Of a stretch of 35,420 nt of DNA, positions 7,419 through 15,892 are shown piece by piece (positions within the stretch are counted from its first letter, which is position 1; each line of letters starts with the position of its first letter). The stretch is from NCBI GenBank assembly GCA_009841105.1, contig VXMM01000045.1:2430-37849 (forward strand), in the 5' to 3' direction. The stretch is from Acidimicrobiia bacterium (GTDB taxonomy: Bacteria > Actinomycetota > Acidimicrobiia > Spongiisociales > Spongiisociaceae). Made by a program: the position numbers and the translations under genes. The notes beneath the pieces are model-generated. The model did no database searches, had not been told where the DNA came from, and saw only the letters and a list, made by a program, of their open reading frames with translations.

Positions 7419-8194
7419 CAGCCGACCTCCGCCGGGCGACCCAGGTAAGCCTCGATCACCGCCTCGTCGGAGGACACCTCGTCATACGAGCCCTCGGCGA
7501 TCTTCACGCCGTGGTCGAGCACGATCACCCGGTCGCTCACATCCCGCACCACCCGCATGTCATGCTCGATCACGACCACGGTAAGGCCCATCTCGTCACG
7601 GAGCTTGCGGATCAACCCTGTCAGCTCGGCGGTCTCGCGCGGGTTCATCCCGGCCACCGGCTCGTCGAGCAGCAGGAGCTTGGGTCGGGTCGCCATCGCG
7701 CGCGCTATCTCCAGACGCCTCCGGTTGGCGTAGGACAGTGACAGGGCGGGCTGGTCGAACCGGTACCCCACCAACCGGGACCCGAAGAACGCGAGGGTCT
7801 CCTTGGCGCGGGCCTCGATCTCCGCCTCCTCCTTCCGCAGGAAGGGGGTGCGCAACACCGCACGGAAGGCGCCCGCCCGGGTCCGGCAATGCTGGGCCAC
7901 CATGACGTTCTCCAGCACCGTCATGTTGAGGAACAGCCGGACGTTCTGGAAGGTCCGGGCGATCCCCGCCTCAGTGATCTCGCTCGACTCGAGACCGACG
8001 ATGCTCCGCCCCTCAAACATGATGTCTCCCCCATCGGGTAGGTAAAGACCAGTCACGACGTTGAAGAACGAGGTCTTGCCGGCCCCGTTCGGACCGATCA
8101 CCGACACGATCTCCCCCTCATCAACCCGCAGATCCACCCCGGCCAGGGCGTGCACCCCGCCGAACGACTTGTGCAAGCCCCAGATCTCCAGCAT
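7418..8194 (-). CDS. livG: Liv-type ABC transporter ATP-binding protein LivG
   Basis: Second ATPase of the importer. Motifs: Walker A GPNGAGKTS (34-42), LivG-type Q-loop segment FQNVRLFLNMTVLENVMVA, signature LSYANRRRLEIARAM, Walker B LLLDEPVAGMNPRET and VVIEHDMRVV. The open frame extends upstream to 8305, but this would overlap livM, and the domain starts exactly at the ATG at 8194 (MLEIWGLHKSFGG), four bases after the livM stop; this gives the usual length of 258 aa. It pairs with LivF on the LivH/LivM membrane dimer. Confidence 0.95.
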   Translation of the reverse strand: MLEIWGLHKSFGGVHALAGVDLRVDEGEIVSVIGPNGAGKTSFFNVVTGLYLPDGGDIMFEGRSIVGLESSEITEAGIARTFQNVRLFLNMTVLENVMVAQHCRTRAGAFRAVLRTPFLRKEEAEIEARAKETLAFFGSRLVGYRFDQPALSLSYANRRRLEIARAMATRPKLLLLDEPVAGMNPRETAELTGLIRKLRDEMGLTVVVIEHDMRVVRDVSDRVIVLDHGVKIAEGSYDEVSSDEAVIEAYLGRPAEVG

Positions 8195-8198
8195 CGCC

Positions 8199-9956
8199 TC
8201 AGCCCCCCGCCGGCCGGGCATCGACCTCAGCGCCCCCGCTCGGGCGGTCCAGCCAAGCGTCCTGGGACAACTCGTCGCCGCGGAGCTCCCGGGACCGCCG
8301 GACACTGGGAAGGAGACCCTCGGGTTTGCGCAGCATCATGAAGACCAGTAGGGCGCCGTAGATGAGGAGCTTGAACTCGGCGAACTCTGCCAGCAATCCG
8401 GGCTGCGTGGGGCCTCCCAGGACCCCTATCAGCAGAACGGCTCCCACCGCCACCCCGGGAATGTTGCCCATGCCTCCGACGATTACCACTACCAGGACGA
8501 TGATCGAGACCAGCAACTCGAACGAACTCGGGAATATCGACCCCACCTTGGCGGCGAACAGCGCGCCGCCCAGCCCGGCCAGGATGGCGCCGACGATGAA
8601 GGCGTTCAGCTTGGCCCGCACCACGTTGATGCCCATCGCCGCGGCAACGGTCTCATCCTCCCGGATCGCAGTCCAGGCCCGGCCGAGACGCGACTCCTGG
8701 AGGGCCCACGAGACCCATGCCGCCACCAGTACCAGCCCGAACGCGAAGTAGAGCACCCCCACCGGCTGGCTACCCCGTATCTCCGCCACGCCCACGGGGA
8801 TACCGGGCACGTTGCGGACTCCCTGGGCGCCGCCGAAGGTCGGCGCCAGCCAGTCGGACAGGAACAGGATCCGGACGATCTCCCCGAAGCCGAGCGTGAC
8901 GATGGCCAGATAATCGCCTCGCATGCGGATGACCGGCGTGCCGACCAGGACCCCGGCTATCACCGACATGAGGATGGCGACCGGCAGGGCCGCCCACCAG
9001 GACCACTCCACGTCGAAGCGGGGCGAGATGGGCGAGGTGAGCACGCCGACCGTGTAGGCGCCCACCGCGAAGAAGGCCACGTAGCCCAAGTCCAGCATCC
9101 CGGCCAGACCCACCACGATGTTCAGACCGAGGCCCATCAGCAGGAACAAGCCCACGTTGGCCAGCAGTTCCGACAAGAGGCTGCCGAGCAATTGGGGGAG
9201 GACGATGAGGAAAGCCAGCACAGCCAGGGCCGACCAGATCGAATTGCGGGTACGCCGCACCGCGTCGGCCGCGAAGAGGTACCCCCTGATCCTTCCTATC
9301 CCTCCGCGGGCCCGCTCGGCCAGGACGGCAACCAGCACCGCCACCGCCAGCGCCGCCCACCACTCGAGCGCGCGGCGGGTGAAGATGATGTTCCCGACCG
9401 CACCCAACCGGAGCTGCCGGAGTACCTGAGAAAATACCTGCTCGAGAAGAGCCACCACCAGAGCCCATTCGAGCGCCAGGATCAACCGGCGCCGGACCGG
9501 AGCGGACACGAGGTGCAACATACCCCCCGCCATCCCCAGCAGGGCTGGCACCGCCACTAACAGCACCAAGCCTCCGGGAACGCCCCATCCGTGGGTGAGA
9601 AGGTCGACCAGGCGGGCCGATAGGCGGACGAACACGTCGCGCACGTCGACGGCATCGATGATGACGGTGAACGCCCCAATCAGGATTCCGCCCGCGAGTC
9701 CGGCGCCCAGCCCGGCCATCGCGTTGTGGAGGCCCTTCGACGGCGCCTCCATCCCCTCGAGCACGGGCTCGTTGGTGGCCTGGTACCCGGCCAGAGGAAG
9801 GAACCAGAGCAGCAGGACGTGACCGAGGCTGAGGAACGGGTATACGAGCAGGCGATCCTCGAATGCCTCGAACAACCCGACCGCGCAGGTGAACACCATG
9901 ACGGCCCCGGCGATCGAGCCCCACCGCAACGTCCGCCGAAGGTCGACTCCGGTCAC
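8199..9956 (-). CDS. livM: LivM permease with long N-terminal membrane extension
   Basis: The C-terminal 345 or so residues are a normal LivM: GLGLNIVVGLAGMLDLGYVA, MRGDYLAIVTLGFGEIVRIL (cytoplasmic coupling loop), AWTAIREDETVAAAMGINV, KLNAFIVGAILAGLGGALFA and LVVVIVGGMGNIPGVAVGAV. The first 240 residues are extra and hold about six hydrophobic segments, for example GSIAGAVMVFTCAVGLFEAF, GGLVLLVAVPALLGMAGGML and WWAALAVAVLVAVLAERARG, unlike any standard LivM end I know. The start is GTG at 9956, overlapping the livH stop (GTGA). The C-terminal tail is charged. Role: heterodimeric pore with LivH. What the extension does is unknown. Confidence 0.93.
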   Translation of the reverse strand: MTGVDLRRTLRWGSIAGAVMVFTCAVGLFEAFEDRLLVYPFLSLGHVLLLWFLPLAGYQATNEPVLEGMEAPSKGLHNAMAGLGAGLAGGILIGAFTVIIDAVDVRDVFVRLSARLVDLLTHGWGVPGGLVLLVAVPALLGMAGGMLHLVSAPVRRRLILALEWALVVALLEQVFSQVLRQLRLGAVGNIIFTRRALEWWAALAVAVLVAVLAERARGGIGRIRGYLFAADAVRRTRNSIWSALAVLAFLIVLPQLLGSLLSELLANVGLFLLMGLGLNIVVGLAGMLDLGYVAFFAVGAYTVGVLTSPISPRFDVEWSWWAALPVAILMSVIAGVLVGTPVIRMRGDYLAIVTLGFGEIVRILFLSDWLAPTFGGAQGVRNVPGIPVGVAEIRGSQPVGVLYFAFGLVLVAAWVSWALQESRLGRAWTAIREDETVAAAMGINVVRAKLNAFIVGAILAGLGGALFAAKVGSIFPSSFELLVSIIVLVVVIVGGMGNIPGVAVGAVLLIGVLGGPTQPGLLAEFAEFKLLIYGALLVFMMLRKPEGLLPSVRRSRELRGDELSQDAWLDRPSGGAEVDARPAGG

Positions 9957-11080
9957 GCCCGATCCTCGGCCGAGAGACGCTCACCGAACAGCCCCGTCGG
10001 TTTGAAAATCAAGACCAGGACCAGAGCGGTGAAAGCCACCACGTCCTTGAGTTGCGACACGCCCGGGATGCCGAAACCGGCCAGCACCAGCTGCGGGCCT
10101 ACCCCTTCGAACAGGCCCAGCAGGACGCCGCCCGCCATCGCCCCCGGGAGGTTGCCGATCCCGCCGAGAACCGCGGCGGTGAACGCCTTGATGCCCGGGA
10201 GGAATCCGGTGATGAACGACACGCCACGGAACAGGAGCGCCCACAACGTGCCCGCCACCCCCGCCATCGCTCCCCCAACGGCGAATGTGGCGACGATGGT
10301 GCGGTTCACGTCGATTCCCATCAGGGCCGCTATCTCCTTGTCCTCGGCCACCGCCCGGATAGAGCGTCCGGTCCGGGTCTTCTCCACGAACAGGTACAGG
10401 CCGACCATCGTGGCGACCGCCACCACGATGACCAGCAGCTTGGACCCCTCGATCTCGAGGCCGAGCAGGCTGATCCGGGACCGGAGGGATTCAGGGGGCG
10501 GTGGATAGTTCTTGACGGCCACCCCGAACAGGCCTGCGAACGTGTACTGGAGGAAGAAGGAGATGCCGATGGACGTGATCAGGGGAATCAGGCGGGGCGA
10601 GGCGCGCAGTGGTCGATATGCGATCCGCTCCACTATCACAGCCACCAGGGTCGAGGTCAGGATGGACGACAGCAGCACCAGCAGGATTGCCAGGACGAAG
10701 TTGGTCTCCCAGAGCCCCACTTCCCACAGGTAGTTGGCGACGAAGAACCCGACCATGCCCCCCGACATGAACACCTCGCCGTGGGCGAAGTTGATGAATC
10801 CCAGCACGCCGTAGACCATCGAGTATCCGAGGGCGATCAGACCGTACATGGCGCCCTGGGCGATGCCAGCCACCACCAGGTCGCGCCACGCCTCGCCGGT
10901 CGGGCCCTGTCCGCTCAGGCCCTGGACCACGGTCCCCGCCACTCCCCAGATGAGCAGGACGATGGCCCCGATCCGGACAACCCAGAGAAAGCTGTCCACC
11001 CATCCCGGCCTTCGCCGTCGCGAGGAGGGTGTTGTGGACGCCGCCGAGGTCACGGGTTCCGACTCTAGCTGTTCGCCCAC
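9953..11080 (-). CDS. livH: LivH permease
   Basis: First permease of the importer, 375 aa from GTG at 11080. Hallmarks are GIAQGAMYGLIALGYSMVYG, the adjacent GFINFAHGEVFMSGG, IAYRPLRASPRLIPLITSIG, RAVAEDKEIAALMGIDVNR (the cytoplasmic coupling loop) and AFTAAVLGGIGNLPGAMAGG. About 55 residues precede the first conserved helix, including one extra hydrophobic segment (IGAIVLLIWGVAGTVVQGL). It lies 29 bases downstream of the third binding-protein gene and overlaps livM by four bases, so the whole set is one operon. Confidence 0.95.
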   Translation of the reverse strand: MGEQLESEPVTSAASTTPSSRRRRPGWVDSFLWVVRIGAIVLLIWGVAGTVVQGLSGQGPTGEAWRDLVVAGIAQGAMYGLIALGYSMVYGVLGFINFAHGEVFMSGGMVGFFVANYLWEVGLWETNFVLAILLVLLSSILTSTLVAVIVERIAYRPLRASPRLIPLITSIGISFFLQYTFAGLFGVAVKNYPPPPESLRSRISLLGLEIEGSKLLVIVVAVATMVGLYLFVEKTRTGRSIRAVAEDKEIAALMGIDVNRTIVATFAVGGAMAGVAGTLWALLFRGVSFITGFLPGIKAFTAAVLGGIGNLPGAMAGGVLLGLFEGVGPQLVLAGFGIPGVSQLKDVVAFTALVLVLIFKPTGLFGERLSAEDRA

Positions 11081-11109
11081 CCATCCCAGCGTAAAGATGC
11101 TCTCTCAGT

Positions 11110-12438
11110 TCACGGCGCGTATTCGAAGACGACGTTGTTCTTGCCCGCCTCGACGTCCCGCGAGTCGGTGTGCTCGACCACCGCAATCCGCTGCGCCCCG
11201 CAGTCACCGTATTCGTCGCACGTGATCGAACCGGTGATGCCGTCGAAGCTGGTCCTGTGGAGTTCCTCGCGCAAGGCCTGACGATCGATGTACAGCGTCC
11301 CGTCGACCTCGATCAGCACCCGATCGATAGCCCGAAGCAACATGATGGTGGCGTCGTACGCATGCGCCCAGAAACCCGTCGAGGGCGCCTCGCCGTACGC
11401 CGCTTCGTACGCCGCCAGGAAGTCGCTTGCCGATGCGCCCGTGATGCTGTTCCGATTGGATCCGTAACGCAGATCAGGACCGGAGAGGAACACACCCTCC
11501 GAATCAGGCAATTCCATGAAGTTGTCCACCAGCAGTGGCGCGGCGCCCACCAGGGTGACCCTCTCGAGGCCGGACACACCACCGATCTGCTGAGCGATGA
11601 AACCGGCCTCCGGCATGAAGATGGGCAAGAACACCACCTGCGGCGATCCCGGTTCCACTCCGGTCAGCACCCCGATCATGTCCGTGTCGCCCTTGTTCAC
11701 GGCCGCTACCGCAGTCAACACACCCCCCAACTCCTCGAACGCATCCGCGAACGACTGCGCCAGACCCTGGGTGAACGCATCGCCATCGTGGATCGTCGCC
11801 GCCCGGTCGAAGCCGAGATAATCACTGACGAAGGCGGCCACCGCCCTCCCCTGCACCAGGCCGTTGTAGCAAGTGCGGTAGTAGCCCGGCAGGTAAGCGC
11901 TCCCCACGTTTCCCGCCATATCCGAGGTGAGCCACGGGGACGCATTCGACGGCGAGATCATCACCATCCCGGCGGCCGAGATCAACGGCATCGCCGCCGC
12001 CGCCGAGGAGGAACATGTGGTCCCGATCACCCCCACCACAGTCGAGTCGGCGACCACCGTCTGCGCCGCCGCCTGACCCCCGTCGGACGAGCAGAAGTCA
12101 TCGAGCGGCGTACCCAACGACACCGTACGACCCGCAATAGGCCCGTAGTCGGCGATCGCCAGCTCCACACCACGCTGATTAGGGATGCCCGCGAAGGCCG
12201 TCACACCGGTGATCGTGTTGAGTGAGCGGATCTGAATCTCCTGGCCGGGGGCTACCTCGACCGCCCCCAGCGGGCCCGGTACGAACTCGGAGACTTCCGA
12301 CGCGGCCCGGTCAGCCTCGACAGAGTCCACCGCCGAAGTAGCGGACGGCGGATCGCCCGATCCGGGTTGCGGCTGGTCCTCGCCGCAACCGACGGCGACC
12401 AGGAACAGGCACAACGAGACGAGACCAATCCTATGCAT
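11110..12438 (-). CDS. Liv-type ABC transporter binding lipoprotein, paralogue 1
   Basis: Periplasmic-binding type 1 protein of the LivK/amide-binding kind, 442 aa. The ATG at 12438 gives a proper lipoprotein signal (MHRIGLVSLCLFLVAVGC). A Ser/Asp/Pro linker leads to a domain starting EIQIRSLNTITG and containing RGVELAIADYGPI, VVGVIGTTCSSSAAAAMPLI and INASPS-type ligand-loop residues (MVMISPSNASPWLTSD). The C-terminus has a cysteine pair, ITCDEYGDCG, probably a disulphide, and ends NNVVFEYAP. It is the closest of three tandem paralogues to the livH gene. The solute is not predictable; the family binds branched-chain amino acids, urea, amides and aromatic acids. Confidence 0.93.
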   Translation of the reverse strand: MHRIGLVSLCLFLVAVGCGEDQPQPGSGDPPSATSAVDSVEADRAASEVSEFVPGPLGAVEVAPGQEIQIRSLNTITGVTAFAGIPNQRGVELAIADYGPIAGRTVSLGTPLDDFCSSDGGQAAAQTVVADSTVVGVIGTTCSSSAAAAMPLISAAGMVMISPSNASPWLTSDMAGNVGSAYLPGYYRTCYNGLVQGRAVAAFVSDYLGFDRAATIHDGDAFTQGLAQSFADAFEELGGVLTAVAAVNKGDTDMIGVLTGVEPGSPQVVFLPIFMPEAGFIAQQIGGVSGLERVTLVGAAPLLVDNFMELPDSEGVFLSGPDLRYGSNRNSITGASASDFLAAYEAAYGEAPSTGFWAHAYDATIMLLRAIDRVLIEVDGTLYIDRQALREELHRTSFDGITGSITCDEYGDCGAQRIAVVEHTDSRDVEAGKNNVVFEYAP

Positions 12439-12453
12439 ACCAATCAACCGACT

Positions 12454-12477
12454 ACTAGCAACTATCAACTAGTAACT
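12454..12477. repeat. AT-rich intergenic mini-repeat, copy A
   Basis: The gap between two binding-protein genes holds ACTAGCAACTA (12454-12464) and AACTAGTAACT (12467-12477), two variants of one unit. The 11-mer ACTAGCAACTA recurs exactly at 33517-33527, in another gene gap with the same AT-rich style. Such sequence is conspicuous in this GC-rich window and carries stop codons on both strands. Function unknown. Confidence 0.55.
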
Positions 12478-12487
12478 GGCACTAAAC

Positions 12488-13771
12488 CTAGGGCGCGTAC
12501 TCGAACACGACGTTGTTCTTGCCGGCCTCTATGTTGCGCGCGTCGGTGTTGTAAAGCACGGTCAGGCGCTGGGTGCCGCAGTCGCCGAACTGGTCGCAAT
12601 CGATCGGGCCGATTATCCCGTCCATGTTCGTGCGGGTCAGTTCGTCACGCACCTGCGCGCGGTCGATGTGGAGCGTCCCGTCTATTGCCACCGCCACCCG
12701 GTCGATCGCCCTGAGCAGCATGGTCGTGGCGTCGTACGCATGCGCCAGGTACCCGCCGGACGGCGGCTCCCCGTAGGCGGCTTCGTAAGCATCCAGAAGT
12801 TCGGCCGCTGAACGACCCGTGATGCTGTTTCGGTTATCCCCGAACCGTAGATCCGGTCCGGAGATGTAAACACCTTCGGACTCGGGCAGTTCCATGAAGT
12901 TGTCCACCAGCAACGCCGCCGACACGATCAGGGTCACCTCCTCGAGACCGGCCACGCCGTCTACCTGCTGGACGATGAACGCTCCCTCCGGCATGAAGAC
13001 GGGGAAAAACAGGGTCTGGGGGCGGCCCGCCGCTACCTCCGTGAGCACCGCGATCATGTCGGTGTCGCCCTTGTTCACCGCTGTGAAGGCTGTCACCACA
13101 CCACCCAGTTCTTCGAAGGCGTCTCTGAAGGCCTCCGCTAGGCCCTGCGTGTAAGGGTCACCGTCATGGATGGCGGCCGCCGTGTCGAGCCCGAGATGGT
13201 CGCGCACGAAGAGAGCCACAGCCTTGCCTTGGAAGAGGTCGTTGTGCGCGGTCCGGTAATAGCCGGGATGGTGGGAAGGACTGGGATTCCCGGCCAGGTC
13301 CGACGTCAGTGCCGGCGAGGTGTTGGAAGGGGCGATCATCACCATCCCGGCATCGGATATCAGCGGTGACGCCGCCACCGCGGCGGACGAGCAGGTGGTC
13401 CCGATCACCCCGACCACGCTCGGGTCGGCCACCGTCGCCTGCGCGCCCGACTGACCGCCATCCGGCGAACACAGATCGTCCAGCGGCGTGCCCATCGACA
13501 CCTCCCGGCCGGCGACCGGGCCGTAGTCCTCGATCGCCATCTCGACCCCGCGCTGGTTCGGGATGCCGAGGAAGGCGTTATCGCCCGAGATCGTGTTCAG
13601 TGACCGGATCTGGATCTGCTCGCCCGGCGGTACCACCACGGCGCCCAGCGGACCTGCCTCGAACTCGAGCCCGGTCAGGTCGGAGTCTGCAGCCGGAACG
13701 GACTCACCGCATGCCGCCACCAGCAAGACTGCGACCGCGAGCAGCCGTCTCGCCCGCAAGATCCCCTTCAT
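12488..13771 (-). CDS. Liv-type ABC transporter binding lipoprotein, paralogue 2
   Basis: A 427-aa type 1 periplasmic-binding lipoprotein, signal MKGILRARRLLAVAVLLVAAC with lipobox cysteine at residue 21. The mature part runs parallel to its two neighbours: EIQIRSLNTISG equivalent (EQIQIRSLNTISG), RGVEMAIEDYGPV, VVGVIGTTCSSAAVAASPLI, MVMIAPSNTSPALTSD, AAIHDGDPYTQGLAEAF and the C-terminal pair IDCDQFGDCG before NNVVFEYAP. Differences are concentrated in surface loops, so it looks like an old tandem duplicate, not an assembly repeat. It lies 49 bases upstream of paralogue 1 and 36 bases downstream of paralogue 3. It may supply the shared LivHMGF channel with a different solute. Confidence 0.93.
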   Translation of the reverse strand: MKGILRARRLLAVAVLLVAACGESVPAADSDLTGLEFEAGPLGAVVVPPGEQIQIRSLNTISGDNAFLGIPNQRGVEMAIEDYGPVAGREVSMGTPLDDLCSPDGGQSGAQATVADPSVVGVIGTTCSSAAVAASPLISDAGMVMIAPSNTSPALTSDLAGNPSPSHHPGYYRTAHNDLFQGKAVALFVRDHLGLDTAAAIHDGDPYTQGLAEAFRDAFEELGGVVTAFTAVNKGDTDMIAVLTEVAAGRPQTLFFPVFMPEGAFIVQQVDGVAGLEEVTLIVSAALLVDNFMELPESEGVYISGPDLRFGDNRNSITGRSAAELLDAYEAAYGEPPSGGYLAHAYDATTMLLRAIDRVAVAIDGTLHIDRAQVRDELTRTNMDGIIGPIDCDQFGDCGTQRLTVLYNTDARNIEAGKNNVVFEYAP

Positions 13772-13807
13772 CCAATTACCGGCGACCGCGGTCGGCGGTG
13801 ATCACCC

Positions 13808-15052
13808 TCAAGGCGCGAAGCTGAACACCACGTTGCTCTTGCCGGCCTCGATGTCGGTGGAGTCGGTGTGGTGGACCAGCGTCACCAACCCCGGACTGCA
13901 ATCACCGAACTCGTCGCATCCGACGGAACCGATGAGCCCGTCGAACTCGAGGGAGTTCAGGTCATCCCGGAGGGCTTGGCGGTCGATGTACATGGTGTCA
14001 CCGTCCACGACCGCCACGTTCGCGATTGCTTGCAGCAACATGGCCGTGGCGTCGTAGGAGTGCGCCCAGAAAGCAGCCGAAGGATCCTCCCCGTACCTCT
14101 GGTTGTAGGCCGCCAGAACGTCGCTGGCCGACTGGCCGGTGAGCGAGTTCGTGTTGTCTCCGTACCGAACGTCCGGGCCCGACAGGTAGACCCCCTCCGA
14201 CTCCGGCAGCTCCATGAAGTTGTCGACCAGGAGGGCGTCGGCCGAGAGCAGGACCACGTCCTCCAACCCGGCGATGCCGCCGATCTGCTGGACCACGAAC
14301 CCTCCCTCTGGCATGAAGATCGGGAAGAAGATCGCCTGTGGGTTGCCGGCCGCCACCTCGGTCAGCACCGCCGACATATCCGTGTCGCCCTTGTTGACGG
14401 CGGTGAAAACGGGCACCGTGCCCCCGAGTTCCTCGAAGGCGTCCTTGAAGGCCGTAGCGAGCCCGTTCGTGTAGGGGTCGCCGTCATGGATGGCCGCCGC
14501 CACGTCCAGACCCAACTCATTGCGAACGAACAGGGCCACTGCCCTGCCCTGGATGAGGTCGTTATGCGCCGTCCGGTAGTAACCCACGTGGTAGTCGGTG
14601 CCCGCGGTCCCTGCCATGTCCGATGTGAGAGCCGGCGATGTGTTGGACGGGGAAATCATCACCATCCCGGCGTCGGAGATCAGCGGGGAAGCCGCCACCG
14701 CCTCGCCGGAACAGGCCGTACCGATCACCCCGACCACCTGCGGGTCGGCCACGATGGCTTGTCCGGCTGCCTGGCCACCGTCGGGCGAACACAGGCCGTC
14801 CATCGCGGTACCGATGCTGACGCTCCAACCCTCGATGGGTCCGTAGTCGGCCACCGCCATCTCGACCCCCCGAAGGTTGGGAACACCGAGGAACGCCACG
14901 TCACCCGTAATCGGGCCGATCGACCGTATCTGTATTTCCTCGCCCTCTGCGACTTCCACGGCGCCCAACTCGCCCGCTTCGAAGGACTCGCCGCACGACG
15001 CCGCCAGCATCATTACTGCTATGAGGAGCGCCGAGGCACCTGCTCTCCGCAT
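13808..15052 (-). CDS. Liv-type ABC transporter binding lipoprotein, paralogue 3
   Basis: The first gene of the liv operon; 414 aa from the ATG at 15052, chosen because it has a good ribosome site (GAGAGGG, 5 bases) and yields a clean lipoprotein signal (MRRAGASALLIAVMMLAASC). The open frame upstream to 15145 adds a basic stretch without signal character. The fold matches the two neighbours: RGVEMAVADYGPI, VVGVIGTACSGEAVAASPLI, MVMISPSNTSPALTSD, AAIHDGDPYTNGLATAF and C-terminal VGCDEFGDCS. It lacks most of the acidic linker seen after the lipid-attached Cys in paralogues 1 and 2. The solute is unknown. Confidence 0.93.
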   Translation of the reverse strand: MRRAGASALLIAVMMLAASCGESFEAGELGAVEVAEGEEIQIRSIGPITGDVAFLGVPNLRGVEMAVADYGPIEGWSVSIGTAMDGLCSPDGGQAAGQAIVADPQVVGVIGTACSGEAVAASPLISDAGMVMISPSNTSPALTSDMAGTAGTDYHVGYYRTAHNDLIQGRAVALFVRNELGLDVAAAIHDGDPYTNGLATAFKDAFEELGGTVPVFTAVNKGDTDMSAVLTEVAAGNPQAIFFPIFMPEGGFVVQQIGGIAGLEDVVLLSADALLVDNFMELPESEGVYLSGPDVRYGDNTNSLTGQSASDVLAAYNQRYGEDPSAAFWAHSYDATAMLLQAIANVAVVDGDTMYIDRQALRDDLNSLEFDGLIGSVGCDEFGDCSPGLVTLVHHTDSTDIEAGKSNVVFSFAP

Positions 15053-15092
15053 CGTTGCCCTCTCTCTGTTCTTGATCATCATGGTTTGAACC

Positions 15093-15111
15093 CGGCCGGT
15101 GCGACCGGCCG
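15093..15111. terminator. GC-rich hairpin after rlmB
   Basis: CGGCCGGT-GCG-ACCGGCCG is a perfect 8-bp stem with a 3-base loop, placed 35 bases beyond the rlmB stop and 41 bases before the liv operon start, both on the minus strand. It could end the disA-rlmB transcript. There is no T-run after the stem in the minus direction, so a Rho-independent terminator is not proven. Confidence 0.4.
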
Positions 15112-15145
15112 TCCCTTTCCCCCGCCTGACTTGGCGAGGCATCAC

Positions 15146-15892
15146 CTACAGGCTACCACCGGAGGCCCGCAGACGGCTCGTCTCGAAGCAGGCCAAGGCG
15201 GAGGCCGTGGCGGCGTTCAGGCTGTCGACCCTGCCGTCGATGGGAATGAACGCCGAGATGTCCAGGCGGGCACTGACAAGACGAGCCAGACCTGACCTCT
15301 CGGAACCTACGAACAGCGCCACCGGCTCGGCAAGCAGTTCCAGACCGAAGAGCGGCCGCTCCCCGTGGGCGTCCAAACCCACAGACCACACACCGGCACG
15401 GCCCGCCCGGGTGGCACAGTCAGCGATCGAGGACACTGAAGCCACGGGGAGGTGCTCGAACGCACCGGCAGCCGCCTTGAAGGCAAGGGCCGAAAGCGGG
15501 GCGGCGCGGCGCCGCGGGACAACCATCCCCGTCATCCCGGCGGCCAGGGCTGAACGAGCGATAGCACCCACGTTACGAGGATCCTCGAGGTGGTCGAGCA
15601 CCACGAGCGCAGGAGTCAGCAGGCCTTCCGGAGGCTCTAGGAGACCCTCCAAGGGTGCGAGAGGAATGGGACGGGCCCTCGCCACCACGCCCTGCGGAGA
15701 CCCTGTCTGCGCCAGGGGGCGGACATCTTCCACCATCTCCACCGAGGCGCCCACCGCCCGAGCCTCCGCCACCAGATCATCGAGATCGCGGCGGGAACTC
15801 TCTACGGTGAGAACCCTGACACGGCCGGCTGCCAGGGCGGCCCGAACGGGATGGAGCCCCTCGACCCTACCGCCGATACCAGCGGGCGCCAT
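15146..15892 (-). CDS. rlmB: TrmH/SpoU-family 23S rRNA 2'-O-ribose methyltransferase (RlmB-like)
   Basis: A SpoU/TrmH knot-fold methyltransferase of 248 aa. The N-terminal part (GGRVEGLHPVRAALAAGRV) is the substrate-binding domain of RlmB-type enzymes, which methylate the ribose of G2251 in 23S rRNA. The knot motifs are present: motif 1 LDHLEDPRNVGAIARSALAAG with the catalytic-region Asn-Arg, motif 2 VALFVGSERSGLARLV, and motif 3 IPIDGRVDSLNAATASALA. The ATG at 15892 lies inside the 3' end of cysS (26-base overlap). The cysS-rlmB order is the same as M. tuberculosis Rv3580c-Rv3579c. RlmB is the likeliest assignment; the exact rRNA target is inferred. Confidence 0.9.
   Translation of the reverse strand: MAPAGIGGRVEGLHPVRAALAAGRVRVLTVESSRRDLDDLVAEARAVGASVEMVEDVRPLAQTGSPQGVVARARPIPLAPLEGLLEPPEGLLTPALVVLDHLEDPRNVGAIARSALAAGMTGMVVPRRRAAPLSALAFKAAAGAFEHLPVASVSSIADCATRAGRAGVWSVGLDAHGERPLFGLELLAEPVALFVGSERSGLARLVSARLDISAFIPIDGRVDSLNAATASALACFETSRLRASGGSL

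Noticed and set aside
10052..11068. Plus-strand open frame of 338 aa over livH
   Set aside because: A shadow of livH with biased Arg/His/Asp composition and no domain.
13868..15295. Plus-strand open frame of 475 aa over the third binding-protein gene
   Set aside because: Antisense to a clear lipoprotein gene; similar shadow frames occur over the other two paralogues, simply reflecting their shared sequence.
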